The notes under the pieces: model-generated
What the model was told of the DNA's origin: nothing
The model's database searches: none
Seen by the model: only the letters and a program-made list of their open reading frames with translations
In this document: piece after piece, positions 23,124 to 35,903 of the stretch
Layout: every line of letters begins with the position of its first letter
How positions within the stretch are numbered: the first letter of the stretch is position 1
Translations under genes and position numbers: made by a program
Assembly: GCF_933775445.1 (NCBI RefSeq)
Contig: NC_065872.1
Location: 21,762,001 to 21,826,000, forward strand
From: Argentina anserina
Taxonomy: Eukaryota > Streptophyta > Magnoliopsida > Rosales > Rosaceae
DNA: 64,000 nucleotides
Reading direction: 5' to 3'

Positions 23124-24938
23124 TGATGCGACCCCAATCTTTTTATTTTCATTAAATAGTATTCTCGTCCAAATTTAGGTACGTTCGTAACCGAAATCCG
23201 ATTTTAGTATTTTGGGGTTCGGATATTCTCGTAAAAGTGTGTCGTCGGAGAAACGCCCATTTAGAAAAGTTACTATTCACGGTGGAGTTTTTGTATTTAG
23301 GGGGGGGGGGTAAGTTTCCATATTTAGAAAGGAAGAAGAAAACGAAAAAAAAAAGAAGGAGAAGGACGATTTCGCAGCAGCCACCCCGAACCCGACCCCG
23401 TCACTGTAGTAGCGCCGGTTCTCCATCGTTCGGCCAAAGTGGGCCGCCGCACTGGTCTCATCTTGAAGCTTGGAGGGTCGCCGATTGATTTGGGTGGGTA
23501 GCACAGCCCCTAGCTCCGCCGTTCGGGAGGTACGATGCCGAGAAGATACGGCTACCATTTTCCCCTTTTGCCGGAACTCGCACGTCCGGCCACCATAGGA
23601 GGTGGAGAGACTCGAGTTGAGGAAACTCCAGACTGCCCCTCGGCGTAGCTCGGTTACTGTTAGTGGACTTTTATTTTGAATTAAATGCATGCATGAATAT
23701 TTATATGTTAAGTGATTTTGGCGTTATATGAATTTAATTGCCTTTCTTGATTATCTATATAATATTTCCTTTAGTTGTTTTGGAAATAAGTGTGAGAAAT
23801 ATATATATATATATATACATATATATAACGCCTTATTTGATTTAATGGGAAGTTGTGGGTTTTTATCCGGGAACGGGGTTCTCGGAAATTGTTGATTATA
23901 TTTGAGATTTATATGTACGGTGGGGAACTGTACTCGTTCTATCTATTCCTAATCCGGTATCATCTCCTTTAATTATTTAAAGGGGGCACGATCAACGGAT
24001 AAGAATGATTTTCTATTTTATTTTGGTATCCTCTCCTTTAATCTTATAAAGGGGGCACGATCAACGGAATCATATTCCATTCTTCCGGTATCCTCTCCTT
24101 AAAGCTTATAAAGGAGGTATGATCAACGGATAAGAATGTTGTCAATTTTCTGTGATTTCGCTCATTTATTATCTTGGGACTAGCGGGGCTAGTTTACTTA
24201 GTTATTTTTCTGTGGCCATACTTTTGAGATGATTATGCTAGCATAAGAATTCACTCTTCCGCCTGAGAGGCGATGCCGCCCGGGGAGGCGAGGTTATTTA
24301 GCCGGCACTGATATGATGACTCAATACCCTCTCCGTGAACGTGACGTGACGGTATTGAGAATTTGAGATTTGATAAATGTATATATATATATATATATTT
24401 TGGCGCGAGGGGCATATGGCATGGCATTCCTTATTTCATGTTGACTAGCGGGGCTAGTCTATTCCTTTATTTGTTTAGCATCCTTTATTTGACTAGCGGG
24501 GTCTAGTCCTATTTTGAAGAGAATATTTCTATTTATGAAAGCTTTTTAATTAAAATGTGCATGCATTGGATTTTCTTGGTATAAAAGGAAAATGAGGAAG
24601 TATAAAATATATCGTTATTTATTGATACTTGATTTTGTCCACTCACTCTAACATTTTAAATGCTTTCCCCTGGATCCTTCGTTTTAAATGCCCAGTTCGC
24701 AGGCTTACAGACGTCTTATAGCTACCGTGAGGCAGCATTCTCTTCCGCCGACTTCCAGACTGTAGGTTACATGTTTAGCCTACACGTCGTTTGATTTCCT
24801 TTATGCCGTTTAGTTGCTCTGATACTCTGAATTTATTTGGATTATTTTCTGATGTTTAAGAGGTTAGAATTTATTTGTCAGTAGTCCCCGCACGACTTAT
24901 CCTATATATTAAGTTAATAATTGGGGTGGGTCGTGTCA
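23124..24938 (+). repeat. 3' LTR of the Tekay-type element
   Basis: Starts TGATGCGACCCC after the purine tract and ends GGGTCGTGTCA, followed by the ataaa duplication. It is collinear with the 5' LTR except for the 125-bp deletion near 24870, microsatellite length and scattered substitutions. Confidence 0.92.
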
Positions 24939-24944
24939 ATAAAC

Positions 24945-26210
24945 CTATCACATTTTCTATAACGTTTTCACGTATATAAGGACGAAAGATAAATGGTTTT
25001 GTAATAAATGTTATATGAGTTGTAATTACAAGAGCACGGCCATATTTACATGTTCAGGACTCATTTTACAAATTCTAAGATGAATGTGTTCTGAAAATGC
25101 GGTAAGTTTAATTATATATACACAAAAGAGTTCGTGTGACCAAATTCATGTAATAGAGTTTTCAGTTGTCTAATTTGTTGGTTTTATTTTATAATTTTCA
25201 TTATTCAGAAAATTGTTACATGTTCCACAACGTCAATCATTACAAATAAGAGAACAATTGATACAAAACTTCTTAATAAATGTCATATAAAATTGTAATT
25301 ACGATGCAATGACCATATTTACAAGTTTCGGACTCATTTTACAAACTTGAAGACAATTTGGTTGCAAAAGTGGTAAATTTTTATATTTACATAAAAGAGT
25401 ATGAATTGTCCTCATTTGTGAAATTAGGTGTTATTTTAAATTATTACATTTTTACATTATTTACATTAGGACTATTGATAAATGTTTTTGTAATAAATGT
25501 TGTATAAGTTATAATTACAAGGTTAAGACCATATTTACATGTTTCTAACTCGTTTTACAAATTTGAAGACAATTAGGTTGCAAAAGTGGTAAATTTTTTG
25601 TATTTACATAAAAGAGTCTAAATTATCCTCACTCATGTAATAGAGTACTCATTTTAGAAATTAAGTGTTATTCTAAATTATTACATTTTTTACGTTGTTA
25701 TTACATATATTATGACAATTGATAAACGTTTTTGTAATAAATGTTGTATAAGTTATAATTGTAAGGTCATGACCATATTTACAAATTTTAGAACAAATGT
25801 GTTGTAAAAGTATTAAATTTTCATATTTACACATCAATGTCAATTTGTCCTCATTCATATCTATAGAGTGTTTCGTTGTGTAATTGGGTGCTTTATTAGA
25901 TTATTACGTTTTTACATTGTTATTACGAAAATATGAATAATTGTCAAACAAAAAAACTTGGTAATCAATGCTCTATAAGATGTAATTACAACGTTATGAC
26001 TATATTTACATGTTTATGGTTCATTTGACAAAAATTAAGATGATTGTGTTGTAAATGTGGTAAATTTTCATATTCAAATAATAGTCAACGTGTCATTACT
26101 CATGTAATAAAGTGTAATATTGTGTAAAATTGTCTAAATTATTATATTTACATGTTTCATTAATTAATTACAAAAATTATCACGAATTTGATTGTAAATG
26201 GTAATATTGT
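24945..26210 (+). repeat. Degenerate tandem array, unit about 215-245 bp
   Basis: About five imperfect units start near 24984, 25250, 25469, 25712 and 25940. Each carries gataaatgtttttgtaataa, ataagttataattacaaggt, gaccatatttacatgttt and a gttgcaaaagtggtaaattt variant, then a tail ending near acattgttattac. The array is AT-rich, non-coding and begins right after the Tekay-type element's duplication. It resembles a decaying satellite or the internal repeat block of an unknown element. Confidence 0.75.
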
Positions 26211-26412
26211 CTTATTTAGTGTAATTAATATGTTAATCGTTTGTATTACATGTTTTTTAACAAAGTTGCAAAATCACATCAATTATGTTCTTAAACTTGT
26301 AATTTTGTTTTAAAAAAAAGCCACATTTCAAAAGTTGAATGGGTAACCTGATGACTCATTCTCCAGGTTAAAGGGTTAAATAAAAAAATTTAAAAAAAAG
26401 AGAGGATAGAGC

Positions 26413-26426
26413 GGGGGGGGGGGGGG
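26413..26426. repeat. Homopolymer G run, 14 bases
   Basis: Fourteen consecutive G in AT-rich spacer. The length is likely variable or error-prone in assembly. Confidence 0.9.
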
Positions 26427-26443
26427 TATATTCCTCGTCAATT

Positions 26444-26530
26444 TTTTGCTCTTCAGCTTTGTCCTCCAGATTTAGTATATCCCTAGTGTTTTGCTCTTCA
26501 GTTTTGTTCTCTAGATTTTGTATGACACAA
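26444..26530. repeat. Two-copy direct repeat, about 45 bp
   Basis: ttgctcttcagctttgtcct and ttgctcttcagttttgttct, each followed by a ccagattt/ctagatttt phrase, occur back to back. Confidence 0.7.
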
Positions 26531-26581
26531 GACAAGTAAGGGGCAAATTAAATCAGCAAAATATAAAGGTTAGGAAATGGC

Positions 26582-27860
26582 TGTTAATTAAAACTCGTAA
26601 GTGCACGAATCGATCATAATATACCTTCTGCAATTACGAGGTCGTTCCAGCTAGGGATTGATAATCAACTTGGAATCATAACTAATTAAACGAATAAACA
26701 CACATAGTGAGCAAAGAACTAAAGACAAATCGGAAAAAGATTTTTAAAAAGAGTTTGTAAAACAATGACGGACAACACTAAGGCTTTCAACTTCAGAATC
26801 ACAATCTTATTCAGGTTCCTAGTCTTTTAATCACTAATAATTAACTAGTGTCAAATAATCCGTCATATAAGCCTTATAGAAGAGTACTTATACGCATAAG
26901 TTCTCCAAAGTATGAATACTACCTTATGACAGAGTATAGTACTCAAGTTAGTCTCAGAAGTATGGCATCTACTCTAAGGGTCAATTACGTTCAATGAGAA
27001 CAAAAGGACTCACACAAATCGAATAAAATATGACATCTCTTTTATCAATCTGTGGTTTTAATCACAAGAGGCATTTAAGATTCGATATGGCCATCTGCCT
27101 GCTCTTGTATCAGATAGCTTAAACCAAAACCCTAGAGGTCGCAATTCAATTGTATTTTAAAATAAGCAACATTTATCATTGAAATTAAAAGACTTAACAC
27201 CAATCTAATAATCAAGTAACTATCCAATTAAAACATCAAATAATCATGCTAAGGATCCATTATGGTCCTAACAAAAGTACTAGCTAAGAGAACATAGGTA
27301 AAACATAAAAGAATAAAAGGGAAAGATGGATAGATGGATAGATAGATGGACGGTCTCTGCTCCCTTAGGTGTCTACATTGAGCTCCGGAGACCTCCTCTT
27401 CATATGAAATTTGTGCTCCCTTATATCGGTAAGATTCCTGGTCATCTTTCACTTCAAATTTCCTTCTAAGTCAACTGGGATTCGGACTCCTTCCTTGATG
27501 TCAAAGGGAAAACCTTGAATTATCGCTTGTAGAAGTAGGAATAAGCTTATAATTGAGTCCACATCTGAATGAACTTCCTTGGAGCAATAGAATGTGATGA
27601 TCTTGTGCCACATAACTTGAAAACTCCATGAAAGTCAGCAAATCTGAACAAAATTCCTACTCTGACCTTCCTTCACTTAAATGATCATAACTTGCACTCA
27701 AAATATTGAAATTAAGATCTATAAAATTCTACATCAAATAGACTTTCGTATTTTTCCAATGGTATAAGGTTCATAGTCTAACTTTATCTGCAACTCTCTC
27801 AGTGGCTCGGGAAAGTTTGACCTTTTGCACTAGCAGATTCTAAAATTTGAGATAAATTGT
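26582..27860 (-). repeat. Probable minus-strand LTR remnant of an Athila/Tat-like family
   Basis: No gene is seen. The left end (tgttaattaaaactcgtaag, then tgcacgaatcgatc) and the run of ggtcgttcc, gggattgataa and (rev) LTR-like AT-rich sequence parallel the U5 region of the Athila LTRs here (compare 43250-43400). A tgga/gata microsatellite lies at 27327-27352. The right boundary and the primer site were not found, so this is family-level inference. Confidence 0.3.
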
Positions 27861-28254
27861 CTTTCAATTGTTGGAGTTAATTTGTTTTCTGGTGAATTCT
27901 CGTGAGACGAGGTGTTGAGGGTAACTTTCCTTCTAAATTGTCGCTTCAGAAAGTCTTTGTAAAGGGAATCAATAGAGAATGTTTGAATTTGTCAAGTTTA
28001 ATGATACGAGTAAGCCGAGGATATGAGAAATCAGTGAACTTGATAAGCTCAAAGTTGTGTGGGATATTTCTGACGAATCTTTATTTACCTGAGCTAATTT
28101 CTTGATGCTTATGTGAGTTTTCATGATTATCAGACAAGTTGTCAAGAATGTCATTATTGGTTGGGTCTAGAAGATTTAACCCATGAAAGACGATCAAATC
28201 GTAACTTTGTTTAATTTACCTGTTGTTTATGTGCTCTCAGTGAGCTATAAGTGA
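27861..28254 (+). other. Unassigned sequence upstream of the chromovirus tail
   Basis: A frame at 27902-28105 is open but resembles no domain that I recognise. It may be degraded pol of the element whose tail lies at 28255-28341. Confidence 0.25.
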
Positions 28255-28341
28255 AAGAGAGGTTATTTGGGAGCCGAAGTATGAGATGAAGCAGCAGTAC
28301 CCAATCCTTGTTTGTTGGGTACATAAATTTCGAGGGCGAAG
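28255..28341 (+). pseudogene. Last codons of a Tekay-type pol (chromodomain end)
   Basis: Reads YLGAEV in one frame and WEPKYEMKQQYPILV in the coding frame, followed by KFRGR just before the LTR. This matches the chromodomain tail (WEPENQFRQQYPHLF) of the element at 16379. The rest of the element is missing to the left. Confidence 0.65.
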
Positions 28342-30584
28342 TGATACGCTCCTCACCTTTTACCATTCTGTACGATTTTACTGGTCGTACTAAGTGTATC
28401 GACTCTAAAAGTAGACTTTTTGATGCGTAAGTTTTTATTTTTTTAGAAAACTTCATTCACGAAAGTCGTATGGCTCATTGATACGTATTCGTAGACATGT
28501 GACACGCCCAAATCGGAGTTCGCATGAAAAGTTACGAATCAAAAAGTGTATTTGGGTATTTTTGGAAGTAGTAAAAATAGGGGGTTGAAAAGAGAAAAAT
28601 CAGAAATTGGAAAATTTGAAAAAGTCTCCTCGCGCCACTGTTCACGTGACTCAGAAATCATCTCCAGCGTCAATCTCTGTTGTCCGGTGACGGGTTCGAC
28701 GTCATCTTTTCTTTGAGCCTAACCCCACAACCATCCAGCTGCCGTGCAATGGGCTGCGAAGGCTGCAAGGTTATTGCATCACCGCCGCCGCCGTGCCGCT
28801 GCAAACCGGAGCTCAAGATTATATCAATCGACCTCTTTATCTCCTATGGGCTTGATTCTACTAGTATTGGATGGCATTTCGGGCTATATATCGTAACCTT
28901 GATTCTCAGGGGTACTATTCCGAGACGCAGGACGACGTATGGAGAGATCACTTGATGAGGATCCTCACGCCGGACGCTACTAGCATTATAAGCGAGTGTA
29001 CCTTGCCATTGAAATATATATGCATCCGGTTTCTTTTTAGAAATTATCAATTAGATTTCTTGTGTTAATATTAATGCTTGTTGTGTGATTGGCTTGGTAG
29101 ATGATTGATCTGATGTCAGTCATGTGTGTGTCGGTTCTGATGTGGTGAGGTTGTGATATGTCAAGTTGGAATGGTGATAAGTGTTGTGTACTGGTGGTGA
29201 GGTTGTAACGCTATGTGTCGAGGAAAGATATCAGGTTTATGTTAATAAATGTTTGGTTTTGTGTGATTGTACAGGTTGTGAGGATCAGTTAGATTGGTCG
29301 GCTTTGGCGTTAAGTATGGGTTTGAAAAAGGTGTTAGATCTATGATTACGAGTGAGACTCGGGGTGAAGTTACAGAGGGGTTGATGGAGTCGTTATAGGA
29401 GATATTGAGACACTAGAAGAGAGGAAAGAACTAGTGGTCTCATAGGTATAAGAAGCTAGAAGAAAGGGGATGAATTGACAGGTTTTATATTTATATTTTC
29501 ACATAGTTGAGAACTGTATCTTGTGATATCCTTTCCGCCTGAGAGGCAATGTGGTATAGTTAATGATACAACGACAGCCCAATTTCCCTTCTGTTAGCGC
29601 GACGTGACGGTATTGGGAGCGTAGAAGTACTATTGTTGCCCTAGAGGCATACTATATGACATGATGATATTATTTTGACTAGTGGGACTAGTCCTTTCAC
29701 TAGAACCGGAGGAGTGCGGATGAACTGACATTGTGCTGATGATATGATAGTGATTAGCGAGGCTAGTCCTCTTATTAGATACTGAAAGAGAGGGGATGAA
29801 TCGGCAGTGTTACAGATATTACTGAGTCACTAGAAGAGTGGGGATGTACTAGTGGATCACAAATATACATTCAGAGAGTGAGATGATGTACGTGCGACTC
29901 GTAGAGGTTGTTGTGGTCTTTTTTTTGATTGATTGTTGCGATGGGCATGTGTGTGAAGTATCGAAGTTACTAGATTATTGTGTTGACTACTTCTACTTTT
30001 TGAGAGTAAAGGTGTAGGTATCAGTCATTGTTTGACCTCGTATTTGTTTGTGTCCCTTGGAGAAAAATCCTTGTTAGTAATATTCTAAATTTTGTATTTA
30101 TAATCTTAAATCGCATGTATCATTTTTTCGTAGTATAGAAAAGTGAGGAAGTAATTATAATCGATTTTCTTTATTTCGGTATTGATTTTTTCGTCCACTC
30201 ACTCTAACAGATTTTGTTTTTTAAATTATTTTCCCCTGGGCCATTTGTTTTTGAACTGCCCAGTTTGTAAGAAAAGCTTGAGGAGGTCAAGGGTAACTGG
30301 AATGAGGCATAGTCATCCTTATAGTTTTCGTCAGTTTAGTTGTAAGGTTTTAGTCCTGCCCTGGTTATTTTAAATTTGTGGTGGAGTTGGTTTATGTGTT
30401 GGAAAGCACGATGGCTCCAAGTGATGAGGTTGGATGTGGTAAATGAAAGTGTTAATTTTGTGCAGGAATGGTTGGCTATTTTCAAAAGGAGACTATGTCG
30501 AAATTTTTGGTATGCCTCATTTGATAGTAGTCTCCGCACAACTTATCTTATATAGTAGGTTATTATTTGGGGTATGTCGTGTCA
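28342..30584 (+). repeat. 3' LTR of a 5'-truncated chromovirus
   Basis: Starts TGATACGCTCCTCACC directly after the pol tail and ends GGTATGTCGTGTCA. It shares its opening with the LTR at 10610 and its ending with those of the Tekay-type element. It includes the hairpin-related gactagtgggactagtc (29678) and a GC-rich section at 28640-28980. Weak similarity to a primer site follows at 30587, but the upstream pol tail argues for a 3' LTR. Confidence 0.72.
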
Positions 30585-30954
30585 TTTAGTTTTAGCTGGT
30601 TTGATTGAATATTTTATTTGTTACACTAGCTTTTTTTAGACATATTCATGTGATGTTCTATTGTGCCTTTCTATGGACTGACTTGATTGCAATAATGTTT
30701 TTTGAATCTGAGATATACTTATTTGTACTGAATCTCAATAACAATGTTTTAGTTTTGTTATTGATGTCCAATAGCTTTAACTTGCAACAAATTTTCTATA
30801 ATATTTGATCTACCTCCCTTATTAAATGTCAGTAGCTTTAGAAGTATTCATATATTTGCTTATCTTGTACACAGATTAAACGCAAAAATGATCAAAAAGA
30901 AGGGAATTGCAACTGTCAAAGAGGGCGTACAACCACCGATAACAAAGAATGATG
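30585..30954. other. Spacer between two LTRs
   Basis: AT-rich with no recognised gene. A short stretch after a possible acceptor (ttgtacacag, 30874) is open on the plus strand for 35 codons (MIKKKGIATVKEGVQPPI), but it runs into the next LTR and has no known match. Confidence 0.35.
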
Positions 30955-33321
30955 TGTTTCAGGACCTGAATTTTGGATACTAGAAAAAAAATTCAAAATT
31001 CAAGAACATGATACTTAGAATCAAACATAATTAATTCAATTACATCAAGTACTCATCTTAAGCACAAAGTAAAAACACAAGCTTACATGAATTTACAACA
31101 ATACGAATCTCAACTTACAAAAGTCTATCCTAAGGTTACAGTGACCCTAACGTCATTCCCATGAATAGGTTCACACAATGCACATATCTATTCATGAGTT
31201 ACATCAACCTAAATCGTTACTCCATGAGTAGATTGGCAATAAAGGCTGGAGCTCTAGCTACCATCCCCACACCCGGTCAATGTATGGTTTTGACACTTGC
31301 CTAACGCCACTTAGGCAAAACAAATATAAATTCATAATATGCCACTTGGGAAAAATCTATAGAATTTCAAAATGAAAACAACACTTCTACCAGAATGTAC
31401 ATTTTCTTCCCTTGTGGTTCAATCCTTCACACAATAAAAAAAATCCACATCAATAATCTAACTTACCAGAAGGTACATTTTCTTTCCTTCTAGTCCTTTC
31501 TACCGCATAATCAATTAACCATTCAATTAATCAATTTACGCAGCAATAACCATATATAATTTAATATAGCAACATGTATATGTATATTATTATTACTATT
31601 AAATATACATATACAAATAGACTATTGTAGACTATTGTAGACTATATCAATAACATCATGTATAACCATTAACCATAGTCCATAATCCCCAAAACTCTTT
31701 AAATTCATTTAAATCAAAATAACATTTTACATACTCATGAATTGTAGACGATCAAGTTCATGTAATTTAAAACCAAATATATTTTTAGAACAATTTTTAT
31801 AAGTTAATGATGCATGGACTATGTTAATTAACAACTCAAATTAAATTTGTAATAAGTGAGGTTTACTCACCTTTTGCTCCCGCTGCATCTTCAACACGTA
31901 ACATGGAAAACACAAGTCACCGCAACCACTCAAAAACAAAGCATCACATACCTAAATCATATCAAGGTCGCAACTTATTAAACTTGAGGTACACAAACAC
32001 AATGATTAAGGTCCTACTGCCCTCACCTAAACTAACTCGAAGTTAAGCCACTCGAGGCACAACTTCATTAGAAACTACTTAAGGTCTCCAAGTTACTCTA
32101 AAGGTCAATAGGCCAAAACCACAATCCTAAGAGATTAAAGGTCGAATTAATAATAAAACACTATCTTATGTGTTCAACCAACAACCAAAATCAACAATTT
32201 ACATGTTGATATGCTCGTATCGACCAAGTACCTAATGGCGGAGCTACCCATAGTTCCAAACAAGATTGAGCGAGCAACCACGAGTTACCAAAAGAGGTTG
32301 CTTGTGTGCCCAACCTACTGTCGCTTCTTTACTTGTCAAATCCCACAACTTTACAACACCCCAAACACGAAAATTCAAGTAAGGGAGACAAGTTTATACT
32401 TGCATCTTGAAACGACTCGGCCCAAAGCCACCATTTACACTACTGCATGCTTAAATCTCACTAATCGGGGAAAATCACCGAAATAAAACATGAAGATCAT
32501 AGAGTTACACTTTGAAATAATCCTACGGGGTTTATTCTAAGCAAAGCAGATCCTAGGCTACTTGCTTCGAATCCAAATGGTGGAAAATGATGAATTTCGG
32601 TTTTAGGATTTCTTGGAGGATGGAAGAGTGTTTCGGCAGAGCTATGGCTGGTGTTTGTGTGCAAAGTTGATGATCAATATATGGGGAGGCCGAGCCTCTA
32701 TATATAGGAGTTTATTGAAGCCTCTTGCCGTCCCATTTAGGAGATAGAAACCAATTGGGAAGCTAAAATCCTCTTTGTTATGGATTTGATTCATGTACTC
32801 CATATCCAACTTGATGTAGGAAACCAAATCCAATAGGGAGACCACATAAGGGCTGCACGACATCTCTCTTGGTCCAACTAGGGGTAGTTAGACGGCCTCC
32901 TCTTCTCCTTCTTCAACTCGAACATGATTTCCTTGTCTCACTAGGAATGCATCTCGACATCTTTTCTTCCTTTCCAAATATGATTTGTCTTTCCTGAAAA
33001 GAAATCGTCGATTAAGGAATAGGAAAGAATGAAAATAGGAAAATAGAGTCCTAGTCGAGTAAGGAATTCTAGCTCAATAAGGAGTTCTAACACTTAGCAC
33101 AATTTCATCATCAATTCATTCAATTTCGGCATAGCTCTACTTAGAACATAGAAATGACAAATATGAACCTAAAACAACTAAATAAGAAGTAACAAATCAT
33201 AAGAATATGGCATATGTATATTAAGAACGTCACACTTTGTGCTCCTATCACATATCACCACCGATTTAATAATCTCCAAAAAAATAGTTGGAAATGAATT
33301 ATAAATTTCCAGGATATTACA
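30955..33321 (-). repeat. 3' LTR of a minus-strand Tekay-type element, broken by an Athila LTR fragment
   Basis: On the minus strand it starts TGTAATATCCTGG (33321) and ends CAGGTCCTGAAACA (30955). It shares the paired aaggtacattttctttcctt phrases (31395, 31475) with the solo LTR at 61593. Upstream on its strand are cgggacgaaatttctt and gaggtagaa, the usual pol tail and purine tract, so it is a 3' LTR. Positions 32487-33250 belong to another family. Confidence 0.7.
32487..33250 (-). repeat. Truncated Athila-type LTR inserted in the Tekay-type LTR
   Basis: On the minus strand it starts TGATAGGAGCACAAAGTGTG and ends within the LTR after taactctatgatcttcatgt, the point matching position 14342 in the plus-strand LTR. 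About 0.9 kb of the LTR 3' end is missing. No target duplication is visible, as expected after deletion. Confidence 0.75.
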
Positions 33322-34134
33322 TTCTACCTCATTTGAAGAAATTTCGTCCCGAAAATTAAGCGTACCACTCCACAACATAACGTTAACCTCTTTCCAAAAT
33401 TTGGTTCGCTTTCATTAACAAGGTTGCTTTTACCGGTAGCTCTTTGAGCTATACCTCTTCACAAAACTCATGATCCCTCGTAGTCATCAACTTGAGCAAA
33501 GACAATTTAATGTGCCCCTCATAATAGGAACCTTTGAGGACGACCTGAGTTCAACACTAAGAGCTTCTCATTCAGCCAAGTTTACAAAAATGTCCGACAC
33601 CCTCAGTGTAAACTTCACTTGTAGTCAAAATCACAAGCTATCAGCCTCGTGTCTCTATAAGACCATGATCAAATCACCCTGATTTGTTAGGCAGCCCTTT
33701 AAAAAAAAAAAATAACGGTATTAGTGAGACCAACAAGCCACATCTGCATGGACTTAAATAACACCAAAGTTGAGCACACAGACCTAAACCCTTGCATAGG
33801 CACAATTGAGTCCAACGTACCCTAGTTGCTAACTTTATTTTCTTGCTAATTCTCCCGACCTATCATAGGTAGACCTTCAAGACAACTTGGTCACCACCGC
33901 AAACTCAAATAGTCTGCGCTTGGAGGCAGCATAGACTCAACAAAATATATCACGTAGTCCGGACATTTAGGACAATGTTAGACTTAACCGTCTTACCTTC
34001 GTAAGGATATGACATACCTTATTGGAAACTTCACTTCCCAACGGATCTCACCATGCTCTTCATGACTAAGGCTTCATTACCACTTGATCTCTTCCCACAA
34101 AACTACATAACAATTATCTTTACACCGTGCCGCC
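33322..34134 (-). pseudogene. Degraded pol 3' end of the minus-strand Tekay-type element
   Basis: The only recognisable part is the tail next to the LTR, LWSGTLNFRDEISSNEVE, which parallels the KFRGRNFF-type ending of Tekay/Del pol. The rest has many stops and cannot be placed. The Athila element at 34135 interrupts it, and the segment should continue beyond 44852. Confidence 0.45.
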
Positions 34135-35903
34135 TAATCGGTTCGATTACTCGACATCAATATTAACCCAGTAAGCATCATTAGTAGTATAAAGCAAGAT
34201 GGTATCGTTCACAAACCGGGAATCCATGAGGGTAAAGATTAACAAACATTTAACAACGAATTCACAAAGAGATATAAAGATCTTGATATAGGTTCGGACA
34301 AAACAAAAAATAAATTCTAAACTAAACCTAAGCTAATATATACATGTGATCAACCAACTAACACACAATGCATCACCAAAACAAATCAAATAAAGCCAAC
34401 GAAATAGAAATTTCATTCTCTCTAAGGTTCATGCCGAAACAAGTCAAGAACAACTAAGGTTGGATCATGCAATCTAGGCTCCTACACGGCATCGTATATG
34501 CATAGACACTTAACACATTCAACTATTGATAATCGTCATTCATTGAAATCGAACATACTTAGCCTTCCATGCAACTCTAAATCCACGCATATTGAATTCA
34601 TTAAGCATGTCACCTACTTAACAACCAACCATGCAATTTCAAAACTACATAGAAAAGATAAACATGTTCATACCACAAGTCTTTAATCCAGCAACCTAAA
34701 TATCATGCTACTACTCGCATACATAACATATTCGAAATCATTCAAAGACATGTACGGTAGAAAACCAAAAATCATAGAACAAAAACCAAAATCAGCATCT
34801 TCATATAACTTCAAATCAATAAACAACTTCATAGACAAAGTCGAAATAAATTAACAAAACAAAATACATAATCATCCAAGAACATAAACTAAAACACGAA
34901 ATCAAATCTAGAAGGGTCACGGTTACACTTTATGATGTCCTACTTGGTGTCACAAAGGAGAAAACAAGTCTTCTAGGTGAATGGATCTTGAAGCTAAATC
35001 TGACTTGAAGGCAAATGATCGTGAAGGTATGATGAAATCAGTTTTAGGATTTTCTGAATTGGTGAGTATGTAATTCGGCAAAGCTTTGGCTAGTATGTGT
35101 GCAAAGTTGATGATGCTTTCTGATGTAGATTCATGCCTCTATATATAAGAGAAACAAGGCCCAAACTCTCCCACAGAACCTTTAGATCAAAAGAAAATCA
35201 ATGGCTGAGATAATTCTGCCGAGCCCACTGGACCTCCGAGTAACGATTCGGTCATATCTCCCTGTAGGAATAATATATTGATGCAATTCCAAATCCTACA
35301 AAAATAGACTCCTACAGCATTCTATTCATATATTTACACGTCATAAATTCGATCTAAGCTGTCCAGGGGAGCCTGTTGAAGTTGGACTACGAATCCTAAC
35401 TAATTTCTGATTCTTGCATGGATTGAGCTTTTAATTGCAGATCTTCTTCTCCTTGATAATTGTGATTTATATGCACGAAAATATCTTAATATACACCTTG
35501 GAAGTCCATCTCCAAGATGGTTTTAGATTCCAACTCCTAATAGGAAACCATCTATGTTGTACGACCTCTCCTTGTCCTTCTAGGAATTCGATTTTCAGTC
35601 TCTCCTCTTTCCTTGCGCAACTAGGTTCATTCTCCAATTTAGATTTGTCTTTCCTAATAAGAATAAGTACGTCAGAAATAAAGAAATAGGAAAGGATGAA
35701 TCCTACTCAAACAAGGAATCATATCTCAACAAAGATTCTCAACACTTAACACGATTTCAACATTAAATCACTCATATTCGAGTTAAAACTCTACCTAGAC
35801 ACACTAATTACAAATATGACTCTGAAGTAATGAATTAAGATGTAACAAAGAGTAAGAATAATGTATAATCACATTAAGAACGTCACACTTTGTGCTCCTA
35901 TCA
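34135..35903 (-). repeat. 3' LTR of the minus-strand Athila-type element
   Basis: On the minus strand it starts TGATAGGAGCAC (35903), after aagtgtggggttat as a purine tract, and ends CGATTA at 34135 (canonical ...GATCA). Open stretches inside it (34498-34686, 35435-35689) recur in the other LTR and are not genes. Confidence 0.9.

Larger units (their letters stand above)
16379..24938 (+). mobile_element. Structurally complete Tekay/Del-type chromovirus, coding region decayed
   Basis: LTRs lie at 16379-18319 and 23124-24938, with perfect 5-bp target duplications (ataaa at 16374-16378 and 24939-24943). There is a tRNA-Met primer site at 18322-18333 and a purine tract (agagggggagaat) before the 3' LTR. 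The order is gag, protease, RT, RNase H, integrase and a C-terminal chromodomain-like tail, as in Tekay/Del chromoviruses. Many stops and several frameshifts make it inactive. Several stops are at conserved tryptophans. Confidence 0.93.

Noticed and set aside
30870..30981. Possible last exon on the plus strand (MIKKKGIATVKEG)
   Set aside because: The open frame reads into the end of the minus-strand LTR at 30955 and has no recognisable partner exon.
34498..35689. Open frames at 34498-34686 and 35435-35689, with near-copies at 43613-43852 and 44378-44587
   Set aside because: Both copies fall inside the paired LTRs of the Athila-type element, so they are LTR sequence and not genes.
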